Under the pieces are notes generated by a model that was not told where the DNA came from, did not search any database, and was given only the letters and a program-made list of their open reading frames with translations. The position numbers were made by a program, and so were the translations under genes. 64,000 nucleotides of DNA, from contig NZ_KZ686269.1 of NCBI RefSeq assembly GCF_003029735.1, positions 248,001 through 312,000 on the forward strand, written 5' to 3'. Source of the stretch: Pedobacter yulinensis (GTDB taxonomy: Bacteria; Bacteroidota; Bacteroidia; Sphingobacteriales; Sphingobacteriaceae). Positions 16,923 through 25,956 of this stretch are shown here, in pieces. Each line of letters opens with the position of its first letter. Position 1 is the first letter of the stretch.

Positions 16923-18854
16923 ATGAAACTGAATACCAATACACTAAGATACAAGACAGCCAGGCTGTTGCTGGCCGGGACGATCTTGCTTGCTGCCGCT
17001 GCAGGTTGCAAAAAAGATTTTTTGCAGCCCGAACCGCTTTCCTTTTTTGAGCCGGATGCAACCTTCACAACCCAGAGCGGCCTGGATGCGGCAATGGCCA
17101 TCTGCGACCGCCACCTGCGTGCCTACTGGACCTATACGTCTGCGGTAGACCTGGGCAGACCGATCAGCACCGATTACATGTTTTCAGATGTGGCCGTAGC
17201 CGGAAAGACGGATGATGGCAACATTTTCGCCGATATTGCCACCCGTTTAACGCCTACAGACCTGCCAGAACGTACGTCCTATTTCTGGGGTGAGACCTAC
17301 AACGGCGTGAAATATGCAAACACCATTCTGACCTATGTAGACAAGGTGGAAGGTTTAAGCGATGCCGTTAAAAATGAATACCGGGGCCGTGCGCTGTTTC
17401 ACCGTTCGTTCCGTTACATGGCCCTTTGTTTCCAGTTTAAAGACGTGCCCCTGATCACAAAACTGCTCCGTGCCCCTAAGATCGATTATAAATCGACAAG
17501 GAGGGAGGCAATCCTGGAAATGCTAACGCTGGACATGGAGAAAGCGGTTCGCTGGGTGCCTAACCAGGCCCAGATGGGGCTTACCGGCATGATTAACAAG
17601 GGCGCATGCCGCCAGCTGCTGATAAAATGTTATCTGGCCACCGGAAAGTGGGACAAGGCCATTGCACAGGCCGATACGCTGATTAACAATTCCGGCTATT
17701 CGCTGATGAATGCAAACTTCGGAAGTTTCATTAGTCCGTATGCGAACGTTTGGCCGGTAACACGCAATGTGATCTGGGACCTGCACCGGCCTGAAAACAA
17801 GGCGATCGGTGGCAACAAAGAGACCATTCTAGTGATGATAAACCGGAACGAGACAGATATGGGTATCAAATTGAATGCAATCAGGAACTGGGGGCCGATG
17901 CTTGACAACAGCGCCACCACCACGCCCGACGGCAAACAGGCGGTTCGTTTTTATGCGCCTTCCAACGGCAGCTACCGCGCACAATACGATTATAACCGTG
18001 CCCTGGGCCGTGGTATCGGCGTCATCCGCCCAACATATTATGCCCAAAAAGGCGTTTGGTACGTAAACGGGGTAAACGACCAGGGCGACCTTCGTCACAA
18101 TACAGCTGTGGGCAATTGGGTTACGATGGAGTCGATCAAATACAACGATCCCACCAGCGCCAATTTTGGCCAAAACCTGCGTCTTCGAAATGCTGCAGGC
18201 ACGCTGCTGTGCAGGGATACGATCAGAAACTGGTTTGACTACCCGCATTACAAATATTACATCGAAGATCCGCTGGCTACACAAAACCCAAACAGTGCGG
18301 ACCACCGGGGTGGTGCCGGCGATTGGTATCTCTATAGGCTAGCTGAAACGTATTTGTTGCGCGCCGAAGCTAAATTCTACAAAGGGGATGTTGCCGGTGC
18401 CACGCAGGATGTCAATGCCATAAGACGGCGTGCACAGTGCACGCAGTTATACACCGCCGTGAGTATAGGCGATATCATGAGCGAACGCGCACGCGAGCTG
18501 CACATGGAAGAATGGAGGTATACTGAATTAAGCCGGGTGTCTTACTCGCTGGCCCTGAGCGGCAAGCCTGACGAACAAGGCATGGTTTACAATGTCGACA
18601 ACCTTGCTCAAAACAGTTATTGGTATCAACGCATTCAGCGTTACAACGACTTCTACAACAAGGGGAAAGTGATGGTCAGGAACCGTTCCTATACCATCGC
18701 GCCGCACAACATCAACTGGCCGATCCCACAGAATGAAATCGATGCGAACGGCGGCGCCCGTTTGCGTCAGAATCCCGGGTACAGCGGCCACAACGCTGCT
18801 GAGCCGGTTTGGCAAACCTGGCAGGAGGCAGTGGCCGATGAGGACGTTTTTTAA
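16923..18854 (+). CDS. SusD/RagB-like surface glycan-binding lipoprotein (PUL A)
   Basis: A 643-residue lipoprotein, longer than most SusD proteins. The lipobox is LLAAAAGCKKDFL, with Cys as the lipidation site, in the LLAGTILL signal. Family features include the helical TPR-like core, YLLRAEAKFYKGDVAGATQDVNAIRRRAQ and the C-terminal WPIPQNEIDANGG...NPGY motif. It forms the lid of the SusC transporter at 13636-16911. It is the last gene of the susCD unit; no hydrolase follows, so the enzymes for this locus are GH105 and perhaps genes elsewhere. Confidence 0.95.
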   Translation: MKLNTNTLRYKTARLLLAGTILLAAAAGCKKDFLQPEPLSFFEPDATFTTQSGLDAAMAICDRHLRAYWTYTSAVDLGRPISTDYMFSDVAVAGKTDDGNIFADIATRLTPTDLPERTSYFWGETYNGVKYANTILTYVDKVEGLSDAVKNEYRGRALFHRSFRYMALCFQFKDVPLITKLLRAPKIDYKSTRREAILEMLTLDMEKAVRWVPNQAQMGLTGMINKGACRQLLIKCYLATGKWDKAIAQADTLINNSGYSLMNANFGSFISPYANVWPVTRNVIWDLHRPENKAIGGNKETILVMINRNETDMGIKLNAIRNWGPMLDNSATTTPDGKQAVRFYAPSNGSYRAQYDYNRALGRGIGVIRPTYYAQKGVWYVNGVNDQGDLRHNTAVGNWVTMESIKYNDPTSANFGQNLRLRNAAGTLLCRDTIRNWFDYPHYKYYIEDPLATQNPNSADHRGGAGDWYLYRLAETYLLRAEAKFYKGDVAGATQDVNAIRRRAQCTQLYTAVSIGDIMSERARELHMEEWRYTELSRVSYSLALSGKPDEQGMVYNVDNLAQNSYWYQRIQRYNDFYNKGKVMVRNRSYTIAPHNINWPIPQNEIDANGGARLRQNPGYSGHNAAEPVWQTWQEAVADEDVF

Positions 18855-19310
18855 CCTGACAAACTGAGTCATTCATCAAATTAATACCAGGCGGCCAGTG
18901 CCGGCCGCCTGCTTATACCCTATGCGGGGCTGCAGCCGGCAGACCCCTGCATCGTACCGAAAGTTGGTTAAGTGCGGGTCGTTTAAAAACGACCGCTCGC
19001 CCCGGTCCGGGCCCGCTTGCGGGCAACTGAACGCTCATTTCAGTAGCAGGCATCTCCGTTTGGTTGGAGATGCCTTGACCGGGGGTCAATTCCTGTTGTC
19101 CTGAGCAGGATCTTTGTTGCCTTCCGGCAGCCAGTTCAGGCAAGCGTCTTTGTTATGTTGCTTGGAAGCCCTGAACATTTCTGAAGTCAGTTTGTTCGTA
19201 TCTCGTGCAAGCGGATACGCGGATCCTGGCATCGGCTTTACATACCTGATGTAAATCTGCGCCTCCGGCCGCCGATCGCAGCTGCGATTGGTTCCCTGAA
19301 ATTTACCTGC
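18855..19310. other. Intergenic stretch with a series of stem-loops
   Basis: No gene is supported in these 456 bases. Hairpins present: AGGCGGCC / GGCCGCCT (18889-18910), GCCCGC-TT-GCGGGC (19012-19025) and AGGCATCTCC / GGAGATGCCT (19048-19075, perfect 10-bp stem, 8-base loop), followed by TGACC-GGG-GGTCA (19076-19088). None has a T-tail. The first may end susD mRNA; the others are unexplained. Confidence 0.55.
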
Positions 19311-19907
19311 ATGAAAAATGAACGAATACTGATTATCAACGCTCATCCCGATCCCCAGAGTTTTAACGAAGCAATCGCGCAGGCCTATATCGACGCATTG
19401 AGGCAGCACGATGTGGCGTTTCGTTATCTGCCGGTATACCGGCTCAACTTTGACCCGAATCTTCGTTATGGTTTCCGCGACACGCTGCAGCCCGAGCCCG
19501 ATCTCTTGGCCGCAATAGCAGACCTGAAATGGTGCAGCCACCTGGTTTGGATTCATCCTATCTGGTGGTACGGATTTCCGGCGCTGATGAAAGGGTTTAT
19601 AGACCGTGCCTTTCTTCCCGGCGTTACGTTCCATCTGAATGCAGACGGCAGCGTGTCCGGACACCTGGCGGGCAGGTCTGCACGGATCATAGCTACCGGC
19701 GATACGCCTCAGCAGCTGTATAGAGAAACCTATGCCGAATCTGCCCGGATACAGCTGCAGAACGGCGTGCTCGCTTATTGCGGTATTTCGCCAATAGCCT
19801 ACACCTACCTGCACCCTGTGCATTCATCTACACCGGGAATCAGACAGGAATGGCTTGAACAGATACAACAACTGGCTTTGGCTGATGCAGGTCTGCGCAT
19901 GAGTTAA
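19311..19907 (+). CDS. NAD(P)H-dependent flavodoxin-fold oxidoreductase (quinone reductase-like)
   Basis: A 198-residue cytosolic protein of the flavodoxin_2 family (NQO/KefF/MdaB-like), expected to bind FMN or FAD and reduce quinones or similar electrophiles with NAD(P)H. Evidence is the N-terminal beta-alpha unit ILIINAHPDPQSFNEAI, the flavin-contact loop VWIHPIWWYGFPALMKGFIDRAFLPG, and the following GRSARIIATGDTP strand. The length is typical. It stands alone on +, 456 bases after PUL A, and nothing links it to glycan use. The exact substrate cannot be read from the sequence. Confidence 0.85.
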   Translation: MKNERILIINAHPDPQSFNEAIAQAYIDALRQHDVAFRYLPVYRLNFDPNLRYGFRDTLQPEPDLLAAIADLKWCSHLVWIHPIWWYGFPALMKGFIDRAFLPGVTFHLNADGSVSGHLAGRSARIIATGDTPQQLYRETYAESARIQLQNGVLAYCGISPIAYTYLHPVHSSTPGIRQEWLEQIQQLALADAGLRMS

Positions 19908-20016
19908 TTTGTAAAACCAGGATTTTTTGGAAGCTTTGCAGCGCACGCATTTCATGTGGCGCAGCCAGAGCAGCCTGCCAGATCAGAGGAAAGCATCAAC
20001 AATAAATACGAAAGGC

Positions 20017-20430
20017 ATGAAGACCCCAACTCAATACCTCATAACAATTGCAGTCAGCGCCTTGCTTGCATCAGTTCTAAATCTTGCCGCTGTGTTTATA
20101 CTGCAACAGTTCGGCCTGATCGCAACAGCAGATACAGACATGAAAAATTTACCATACGGGTTCGCAGTGGCCTTCAACCTGGTCCTTGCGCTGATGTCTT
20201 TCCCGGTCTTTTTTAATCTGACGCCCCGGGTAAAAGCAAATGTTTTTAGCAGTGCAGCAAGCTTTTTCCTGCTGCCGCTGCTGGCCATGCTATCCCTTTC
20301 GCTGGCAATGGAGGAGGACGGATGGTCTGCAGCGTTATTTTGTCTGCCTTATTTTATTATTCTCCTGGTATTCTTTATCCGTTCCCGCAGAGATATTCAC
20401 CAGGCCAGCAGGCAGCCGGGCCAGCGTTGA
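20017..20430 (+). CDS. Small four-helix membrane protein, unknown function
   Basis: A 137-residue protein with four predicted transmembrane segments (around YLITIAVSALLASVLNLAAV, YGFAVAFNLVLALMSFPVFF, SAASFFLLPLLAMLSLSLAM and ALFCLPYFIILLVFFI) and a basic C-terminus. I do not recognise a family. The frame opens at 19927; the ATG at 20017 puts the first helix directly at the N-terminus and is preferred. It lies about 110 bases after the flavoprotein gene. Confidence 0.6.
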   Translation: MKTPTQYLITIAVSALLASVLNLAAVFILQQFGLIATADTDMKNLPYGFAVAFNLVLALMSFPVFFNLTPRVKANVFSSAASFFLLPLLAMLSLSLAMEEDGWSAALFCLPYFIILLVFFIRSRRDIHQASRQPGQR

Positions 20431-20573
20431 TCTGTCACTTTTAGCCTTTCTTGAATGGGCCCTGGCCCATTTAAGCCGTTATCTTCAAAAAGTGCATTTT
20501 GCAGGAACATATAACGCCGTTGGGGGCAAACCATCTCTTGTTTTTTTCGTTATTGCTTGCATGCCGTTCAACA

Positions 20574-20581
20574 TAATTTTG
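20574..20581 (+). promoter_or_regulatory. -7 promoter box TAATTTTG close to the first ATG of the RCC1 gene
   Basis: A perfect match to the Bacteroidota TAnnTTTG box. It lies only five bases before the ATG at 20587, so transcription would begin at or after that codon. This favours a downstream translation start (TTG at 20659) for the RCC1-repeat lipoprotein. Confidence 0.45.
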
Positions 20582-20586
20582 CGCCG

Positions 20587-21777
20587 ATGAACAGACTGTC
20601 TACCACAAGAAACGCCATTGCTGCTGCGCACACCCATGAAGGGAAATACCATGCTCAGTTGAAACCTCTGCTTAAACTGGCATTCTGCACAACCCTTCTC
20701 TTCGGATTTTCCTGTAAGAAGACCCCCGGACCTGCAGACAAGCCGGATGTGGTAAACGGGCGCTTCGCCGCGCTGCATGTTTCGACAAGCATGGACAATA
20801 CGCTGGTTGTAGACGACAAGGGGGCACTCTGGGCAACCGGTAAAAACAGCGGGCAGGCGCTGGGGCTCGGCAGCAGCTCCGCCCAGCGAAGATTTGCACG
20901 GGTAATGGACGATGTGGCCACGGCGTCAGTGACGGAAAGCCGTTCATTGGTCATTAAACGCGACGGCAGCGTCTGGACCGCAGGAAGCAATAATTTCGGC
21001 GAACTGGGCATTGGCGACCAGCCCTCAGATGGTGGATTTAAAAAGGTAATGGACGCTGCCGCCCAGGTTGAAGCCGGCGACGCATACGGTTTTATCATCA
21101 AAGCCGACCATACGCTCTGGGCAGCTGGCTTTAACCGGGATGAAATGTTTGGCAGCGCATTTTCAAACGGACAAATACTAAACACCTACACCAAAATTGC
21201 TGACAATGTACGCGCAGTTTCGGCCGGACTGGGTCACGTGTTGCTTTTGAAGACTGATCATAGTCTCTGGGCCTGCGGCCGAAACATTGAAGGCGAACTC
21301 GGTATTGGAAATTTCAACGAGCAGCGGGGTTTTGTCAAAGTTATGGATGGCGTTAAAGCAATTAAAGCACTCGACTATCATTCACTGATCATCAAAACTG
21401 ACAACAGCTTATGGGTTGCAGGCAACAATAAATATGGCGAGCTGGGTCTTGGAAACAATGTGAACCAGAACCAGTTTCAAAAAGTGACAGAGGAGGTGGC
21501 GCAATTGGCCGGGGGCCGATTCTTTTCCCTCATCATCAAGAACGACGGAAGTTTATGGGCCAGCGGTTACAACAATTCCGGAACCTTTGGCATGGAGGGC
21601 AACGATACCAACCGGTTTATCAAGGTCACCACTGATGTCGCAGCAGTTGCGGCTGCAGACTACCATTCGTTCATCATAAAAACAGACCGGTCATTCTGGG
21701 CCAGCGGGAGCAATACCTACGGTGTACTTGGCATGGGCAACATTGATCAGCTGACGAAATTTACACAAGTTAAATAA
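20587..21777 (+). CDS. RCC1-repeat beta-propeller lipoprotein
   Basis: About 396 residues if the ATG at 20587 is used. Seven consecutive repeats of roughly 48-51 residues, each with SLIIKxDxSLWAxGxNxxGxLGxG, make a complete seven-bladed RCC1-type propeller. A lipobox-like segment LLFGFSCKK lies at residues 38-46, too far from this ATG for a normal signal peptide. An in-frame TTG at 20659 would give MKPLLKLAFCTTLLFGFSC, a textbook lipoprotein signal, and fits the promoter at 20574-20581. The TTG is therefore the likelier start. The protein is presumably anchored on the cell surface or in the periplasm. RCC1 propellers are protein-binding platforms in eukaryotes; the bacterial role here is unknown. 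Confidence 0.85.
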   Translation: MNRLSTTRNAIAAAHTHEGKYHAQLKPLLKLAFCTTLLFGFSCKKTPGPADKPDVVNGRFAALHVSTSMDNTLVVDDKGALWATGKNSGQALGLGSSSAQRRFARVMDDVATASVTESRSLVIKRDGSVWTAGSNNFGELGIGDQPSDGGFKKVMDAAAQVEAGDAYGFIIKADHTLWAAGFNRDEMFGSAFSNGQILNTYTKIADNVRAVSAGLGHVLLLKTDHSLWACGRNIEGELGIGNFNEQRGFVKVMDGVKAIKALDYHSLIIKTDNSLWVAGNNKYGELGLGNNVNQNQFQKVTEEVAQLAGGRFFSLIIKNDGSLWASGYNNSGTFGMEGNDTNRFIKVTTDVAAVAAADYHSFIIKTDRSFWASGSNTYGVLGMGNIDQLTKFTQVK

Positions 21778-21834
21778 TATGTAACCGGCTACAGGCAGGT
21801 CGAGCCCTGGCAGATAGCAAAATTCTGATCCCCA

Positions 21835-22428
21835 ATGGTACGCAAAGCGATGTTGTTTTTTCTCGTGCTGGTTTCCGTCCAGATAAAAGGCCTGGCGCAG
21901 GCACCTACGCAGGCCGTGGCCGTGCCGCATAACCTGAAAGGTTTTGTACCCAAAGGCTACAGCGTGCTGAATGTAACGCGGGGCGATCTGAACCGCGATG
22001 CTTACCCGGATGCGATCCTGGTGTTGTTTAAGGCGGGTGAAGAGAGAAGGTCTACGGAATCGGAAAGGCCCGAAAAGCGGCCCCTGCTCATACTTGCCGG
22101 TAAGCCGAACAAAAGCTACAGGCTGGTTGCGCGCAGCGACAATGCGGTTTATTGTGTGAATTGCGGCGGACAAATGGGCGATCCGTTTACAGGCATCAGC
22201 ATCAGGAACGGATGCTTTTCTGTTGAGCACTACGGTGGGAGCGGCTGGCGCTGGACACGCATCATCACGTTCAAATATGCGCCTGCCGAAAAAAACTGGT
22301 ATCTGTTCAAAGACGGCGGCGAAAGCTTTCATGCCACCTCGCCGGAACAGGTCAAGACAAAGGTCAGGACGGCAAAGGACTTCGGAAAAATTACCTTCGG
22401 GAAGTTCAATATTTACAAGGAAGATTAG
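21835..22428 (+). CDS. Secreted hypothetical protein with FG-GAP-like motif
   Basis: A 197-residue protein with an N-terminal signal peptide (MLFFLVLVSVQIKGLAQA). The segment VTRGDLNRDAYPDAILVLF resembles a calcium-binding FG-GAP/VCBS repeat (D-x-N-x-D-x-x-x-D). A cysteine pair occurs in YCVNCGGQMG, followed by an aromatic-rich strand (HYGGSGWRWTRIITFKY). I do not recognise a named family; similar short secreted proteins exist in Bacteroidota. It lies 57 bases after the RCC1 gene on the same strand and may be co-transcribed. Confidence 0.7.
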   Translation: MVRKAMLFFLVLVSVQIKGLAQAPTQAVAVPHNLKGFVPKGYSVLNVTRGDLNRDAYPDAILVLFKAGEERRSTESERPEKRPLLILAGKPNKSYRLVARSDNAVYCVNCGGQMGDPFTGISIRNGCFSVEHYGGSGWRWTRIITFKYAPAEKNWYLFKDGGESFHATSPEQVKTKVRTAKDFGKITFGKFNIYKED

Positions 22429-22585
22429 GGGCTGCCGGCTGGACAGTATACCTAATGGGCCGGATAGGATGACCGTGTCTGGGGAAAACAGACTGCGAAA
22501 CCACACACAGCCGTCGTTGAGAAAAATTTACAGTACTGATCGTGACCAAAGGCTGTGAACAGACCTGTATAGGTGGACGAGTTGA

Positions 22586-23161
22586 TTATTCCTGTTTTAT
22601 TCTCCACTGGACAACGCACGTTGAATCGCCCTTGAAATCATCGGGCGATTTAAGATTTTCGATCCGCTTCAGGATAAAAACACTATCTGCTATATGCCCG
22701 TTGCGTCCCAGATCATAACGTTCACAGAAGCCATCAGCCGTTCAAAGCCGCAATGTTCGGTCCTTTGTCTTTAGGCGATAGTAGGTGTCTGAGTCAGGGA
22801 ACTTTCGAATTTCAGGCAGAACAGGGAAAGGTTCTGTTTTTCGGGCCATAAGACCCAGGTTTTGCCTGTGATTGATGGTCAGGTAAGCATTTCTATCAAT
22901 ATCATAGGCATACACTTTTAGTTTGTTGTTCAAGGCAAGATTATCGCCAAATATGATTTCCTCCAATGGCACCGTGTAGGATAAGGACTCACATAATGCC
23001 CGAAGAAATCCCCGGTGCCAGGCTTATGATTTGGTAGGCTGAGTAATTCACCATAAGCTTGGATGACAATAATTTTCTTTTTAACAAGATCTGGCGTAGT
23101 CTTCTGACGTTTGGAGCTTCCCAGGAGCAGGAAGATTATACAATAGGAATAAGTATTTCAT
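22586..23161 (-). pseudogene. Decayed lipoprotein-like gene with two frameshifts and an in-frame stop
   Basis: Reading leftward from an ATG at 23161, coherent protein sequence continues across three frames. MKYLFLLY shifts to IIFLLLGSSKRQK and continues as KKKIIVIQAYGELLSLPNH. After VSPYP it shifts again to VPLEEIIFGDNLALNNKLK, continuing through DTYYRLKTKDRTLRL. A TGA stop then interrupts the same frame, which resumes as ADGFCERYDLGRNGHIADS and ends QWRIKQE-stop at 22586. The intact ancestor would be about 190 residues with a signal or lipoprotein N-terminus. No family was recognised. Sequencing error is a less likely explanation because three separate lesions are needed. Confidence 0.65.
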
Positions 23162-23490
23162 ATTATCTTGTTTTTTACCGGTAGGGCCTGCAGGTTCGCG
23201 GTTTAAATAGGTTCTGTTTATCTGGCACGCAAAAGTAACCGCCGTGGCGGCAATTGTGAGCGTTTTAATTTTCATTTGTTTACTAAGAGCCAATTCATGG
23301 GCCTCCCGGGCTAAGAAGCCCGGGCACATAATTAGCTAAAAATTTAAAAAGAGGAATTCCAGTTATTAAATTCTCAGCATTTTTTTAGATGACAGACTTC
23401 GACCAAAATATTTGCTTAATCGCCAGAGGGTGTATCGCGATCTCGTGCAGAGGATGAATTTTTTCCGGGACCGGAACCGTATCGAATGCA
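23162..23490. other. Intergenic stretch, no gene supported
   Basis: A perfect 8-bp stem CCCGGGCT / AGCCCGGG with a 4-base loop lies at 23305-23324. A short leftward frame (MKIKTLTIAATAVTFACQ, from about 23275) runs into the start of the decayed gene, but I do not consider it well supported. Otherwise nothing is seen. Confidence 0.5.
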
Positions 23491-24858
23491 CTAGTTGATA
23501 GACAACACGGTTAGGGTGCGAAAAGCGGCCCAGATGCTGCCGGCAAGGGCGAATAACAGGCAATACAACAAGGGGTCTACCGGTTGCCTTAACCTGATCC
23601 AGAATACGGCAACAAACATCAAGGGGCAGGTTACCGAAAACATAAACATGATCGTAGCCATTGTTTCGAAGATATCGGCGGTGAAATCATTCAGCAGCAC
23701 GCCGATCCCGAAATACAGGAGCCAGATAACAAATGGCGAAACAAGACAAAGCAGCCATTTGCCAATGGGCCTTAATTCCAGTCGGGCCGGAAACGTTTTG
23801 CGGTAGTTTCTGATCAGCAGGAAAATAGTGGCTGCCATACACAGCACGAGCAGCCCGATCTGTACTGCTTTGTGCAGTTTGCGGTCTGCACGTGTATTGA
23901 TGGTTTCAGCAGACAAAAGTTTAGTGCCTTCAAACCTTTTCACTTCAGTCCGTTCGCCATTAATAAAGGTTTGTTTGGTTATCTCCTTGCTGGTTATATC
24001 GCGGAACGTCCAGGTGGAGTCGGGGATTCCCTTTTTATAAAACCCCTCTATTACTACTTTGCCGGCCCGCGTGCTGATGAACTTTCCGTCCAGGCGTCCG
24101 CCATTGAATCTCACTGCATGCTGTTCCTGCCCGGCATTGATCGTCAACGAGGTGATTTTTCCCGGCGCAGGCAAACTGATCGCTGGATTTCCCGCTAAAA
24201 TTTCTCTGTCGAGGTCTTTTAAGGTTACATTTTTATCATAATCGTCGTCTGCAACAGGACGTCGCGTGGTGTACAGCTCATTGACCTTAACCACAAGCAG
24301 GGAATCGAATTGATAGTACTCAAAAGGTTTGGTATTCGCGCCGGAATCAGCCGGCGCATCAGACTTGAACAACAGGTACTGCGGCTGATCAAAAGATTGA
24401 ACATATCGCTGCTGGCTGGTTGCACAAAAGGAGAAAACCGTAACGAGTGCAATAAAAAAGGCGCTTAACTGACGAACTAAAGAGTTGGTAATAAAAAATA
24501 CCGGGCCATTTTCCAGGAAGCGCCAGGCCAATAACAACATGGACAACGCGATGAGATCGGTCGGGTCTATGGTCCGGTTGATTTTAAAGACATAATCGCT
24601 TACAAGCCCGATAACTGGAGATGCGTGAGCGCTTTTCCAGTAGATGAATAGCAATGCCGTGGAGACGAAAACCCATAAGCGATACCGTGGGAACACAACT
24701 GACCAAAAAACCGCAAATATGAACAAGCCACAGAAATCGGAGAGCTTTCCGGTCAGCACATTGTGGAAGGCGGTCTTCAGGAAGAAGTCGTTCACAATCA
24801 ACAGCAAAAGGCACACAAGGAAAGGAAATGACAGAAGGTATCTGAGTTGGCCGCGCAT
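23491..24858 (-). CDS. Multi-pass membrane protein with central extracytoplasmic domain, unknown function
   Basis: 455 residues. Four to five hydrophobic helices in the first 150 residues are followed by a soluble region of about 170 residues, then four helices at the C-terminus (LLVLCMAATIFLLI, WLLCLVSPFVIWLLYFGIGVLL, MFMFSVTCPLMFVAVFW, LLFALAGSIWAAF). The central region contains VRFNGGRLDGKFIST and GFYKKGIPDSTWTFRD, resembling MORN/YwqK-like repeats that occur in surface proteins. No family name can be assigned. It lies 137 bases downstream of the lipoprotein gene on the same strand and may be part of the same TetR-controlled transcript. Confidence 0.7.
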   Translation of the reverse strand: MRGQLRYLLSFPFLVCLLLLIVNDFFLKTAFHNVLTGKLSDFCGLFIFAVFWSVVFPRYRLWVFVSTALLFIYWKSAHASPVIGLVSDYVFKINRTIDPTDLIALSMLLLAWRFLENGPVFFITNSLVRQLSAFFIALVTVFSFCATSQQRYVQSFDQPQYLLFKSDAPADSGANTKPFEYYQFDSLLVVKVNELYTTRRPVADDDYDKNVTLKDLDREILAGNPAISLPAPGKITSLTINAGQEQHAVRFNGGRLDGKFISTRAGKVVIEGFYKKGIPDSTWTFRDITSKEITKQTFINGERTEVKRFEGTKLLSAETINTRADRKLHKAVQIGLLVLCMAATIFLLIRNYRKTFPARLELRPIGKWLLCLVSPFVIWLLYFGIGVLLNDFTADIFETMATIMFMFSVTCPLMFVAVFWIRLRQPVDPLLYCLLFALAGSIWAAFRTLTVLSIN

Positions 24859-24995
24859 GATCTTGGAAGTTGCTCTTTGTTAATACCTGATTTTAAAATT
24901 GGTAACCCTGTTTGTCTTCATGTTGTTCCGGTTGTGCTGCAGCAAAAAGGGCAAGACTGGTAAGCGTTTGTCTCACGATCCGGAATTTCGGTCCA

Positions 24996-25661
24996 TTACT
25001 TCAGGTTATCGTTCAATTGCTTGTAAAACCCGTCGTTCCGGATTTTCAGGTCAAGACGGGATATGCGGACAAAAAATCTTTCGCCCTCGGCAGTATCGGT
25101 GTTCTCCAGGCAGTACAGGGTGGTCTGGACCTGGTTCTTTTGATCAGTATCCTGGAAGATCTGATATTTGCCATTGTTAAGCTTGTTCACGCTTGTCGTG
25201 GTGATATTTTTAAAATCCTTGCAGTCCGCACGCAGCTGCGCGTATTCTTTGGTGCTCATGTAGACCGACACTTCAGCTTTTCTGAATTTATTGAGACGGT
25301 CTGCGTAAAAATCGACCACCTCGCGTGGCTGAATTCTCAGTGTTTTGAAGCTATATGTACCTTCGGTAACATTTTTTGCAGGAATTCTGTAAACGGAATA
25401 GAGGGTATCCGTTAGGACATATCTGCCAAGCTTCGAATCAAAGACCTCGGTGCCCTTAGGCATCTTGTAGTACTTTTCTGCCCTGGCGAACAGCGTGTCC
25501 AAGTGTTCTGAAAACGTAATCTTGTCAAGGTCGAAGCGTCCGTACCTGGCGCCGATATGGCGCGGGTTTTCCTGTCCCCTGCACCCTTCAAACGTACAAA
25601 GCAAGATTACGCTCACCGCTAATTTAAATACTGTTATCTGGCCATTCGAAGGTCGCTTCAT
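24996..25661 (-). CDS. Hypothetical lipoprotein under probable TetR control
   Basis: A 221-residue protein with a lipoprotein signal: MKRPSNGQITVFKLAVSVIL followed by lipobox LCTFEGC. The mature part is charged and has no recognised domain; a run such as EVVDFYADRLNKFRKAEVSVYMSTK suggests an alpha-beta fold. The frame is open to 25757, but the ATG at 25661 gives the proper signal. About 180-190 bases upstream lie a perfect -7 box (25838-25845, read leftward as TAAATTTG) and, just behind it, a 16-bp operator (25853-25868) identical in 15 bases to the one near the TetR gene. The leader would be about 170 bases. Confidence 0.7.
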   Translation of the reverse strand: MKRPSNGQITVFKLAVSVILLCTFEGCRGQENPRHIGARYGRFDLDKITFSEHLDTLFARAEKYYKMPKGTEVFDSKLGRYVLTDTLYSVYRIPAKNVTEGTYSFKTLRIQPREVVDFYADRLNKFRKAEVSVYMSTKEYAQLRADCKDFKNITTTSVNKLNNGKYQIFQDTDQKNQVQTTLYCLENTDTAEGERFFVRISRLDLKIRNDGFYKQLNDNLK

Positions 25662-25837
25662 CGAATCAACTGGTTTAGCAATATAGTATCCTTCAGACAA
25701 GGGTAATTTGCAAGACGCACCACTCCGGCCGGGAAGAAAAGCACCGGAAATGTACACGAATTTTTATTTCCCTGCACCATTTGTTCATGCGGTCATCATT
25801 AAGATGCGCGAACCGGGGTTGTGCTCACTACGCGCAG

Positions 25838-25868
25838 CAAATTTACAAAAAACTCACCAGATAGTGAC
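25838..25868 (-). promoter_or_regulatory. Promoter with TetR operator copy 1 (lipoprotein gene)
   Basis: Leftward -7 box TAAATTTG (25838-25845). Seven bases upstream of it is CTCACCAGATAGTGAC (25853-25868), whose last 15 bases are the exact reverse complement of part of the sequence at 26726-26741. The operator lies between the -7 and -33 positions, a standard place for a repressor. Confidence 0.7.
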
Positions 25869-25956
25869 TTATTTAAGTGGGCGTTTGACAGCAAACGAGT
25901 GGATTAACGAACGGGAGGGATTTGCGCCGGGCCAGACTCCGGTAGGTGTGCCGATT

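Noticed and set aside
23081-23329. 82-codon leftward frame with MKIKTLTIAATAVTFACQ
   Set aside because: It runs into the start of the decayed lipoprotein gene and ends at its frameshift; it has no independent support.
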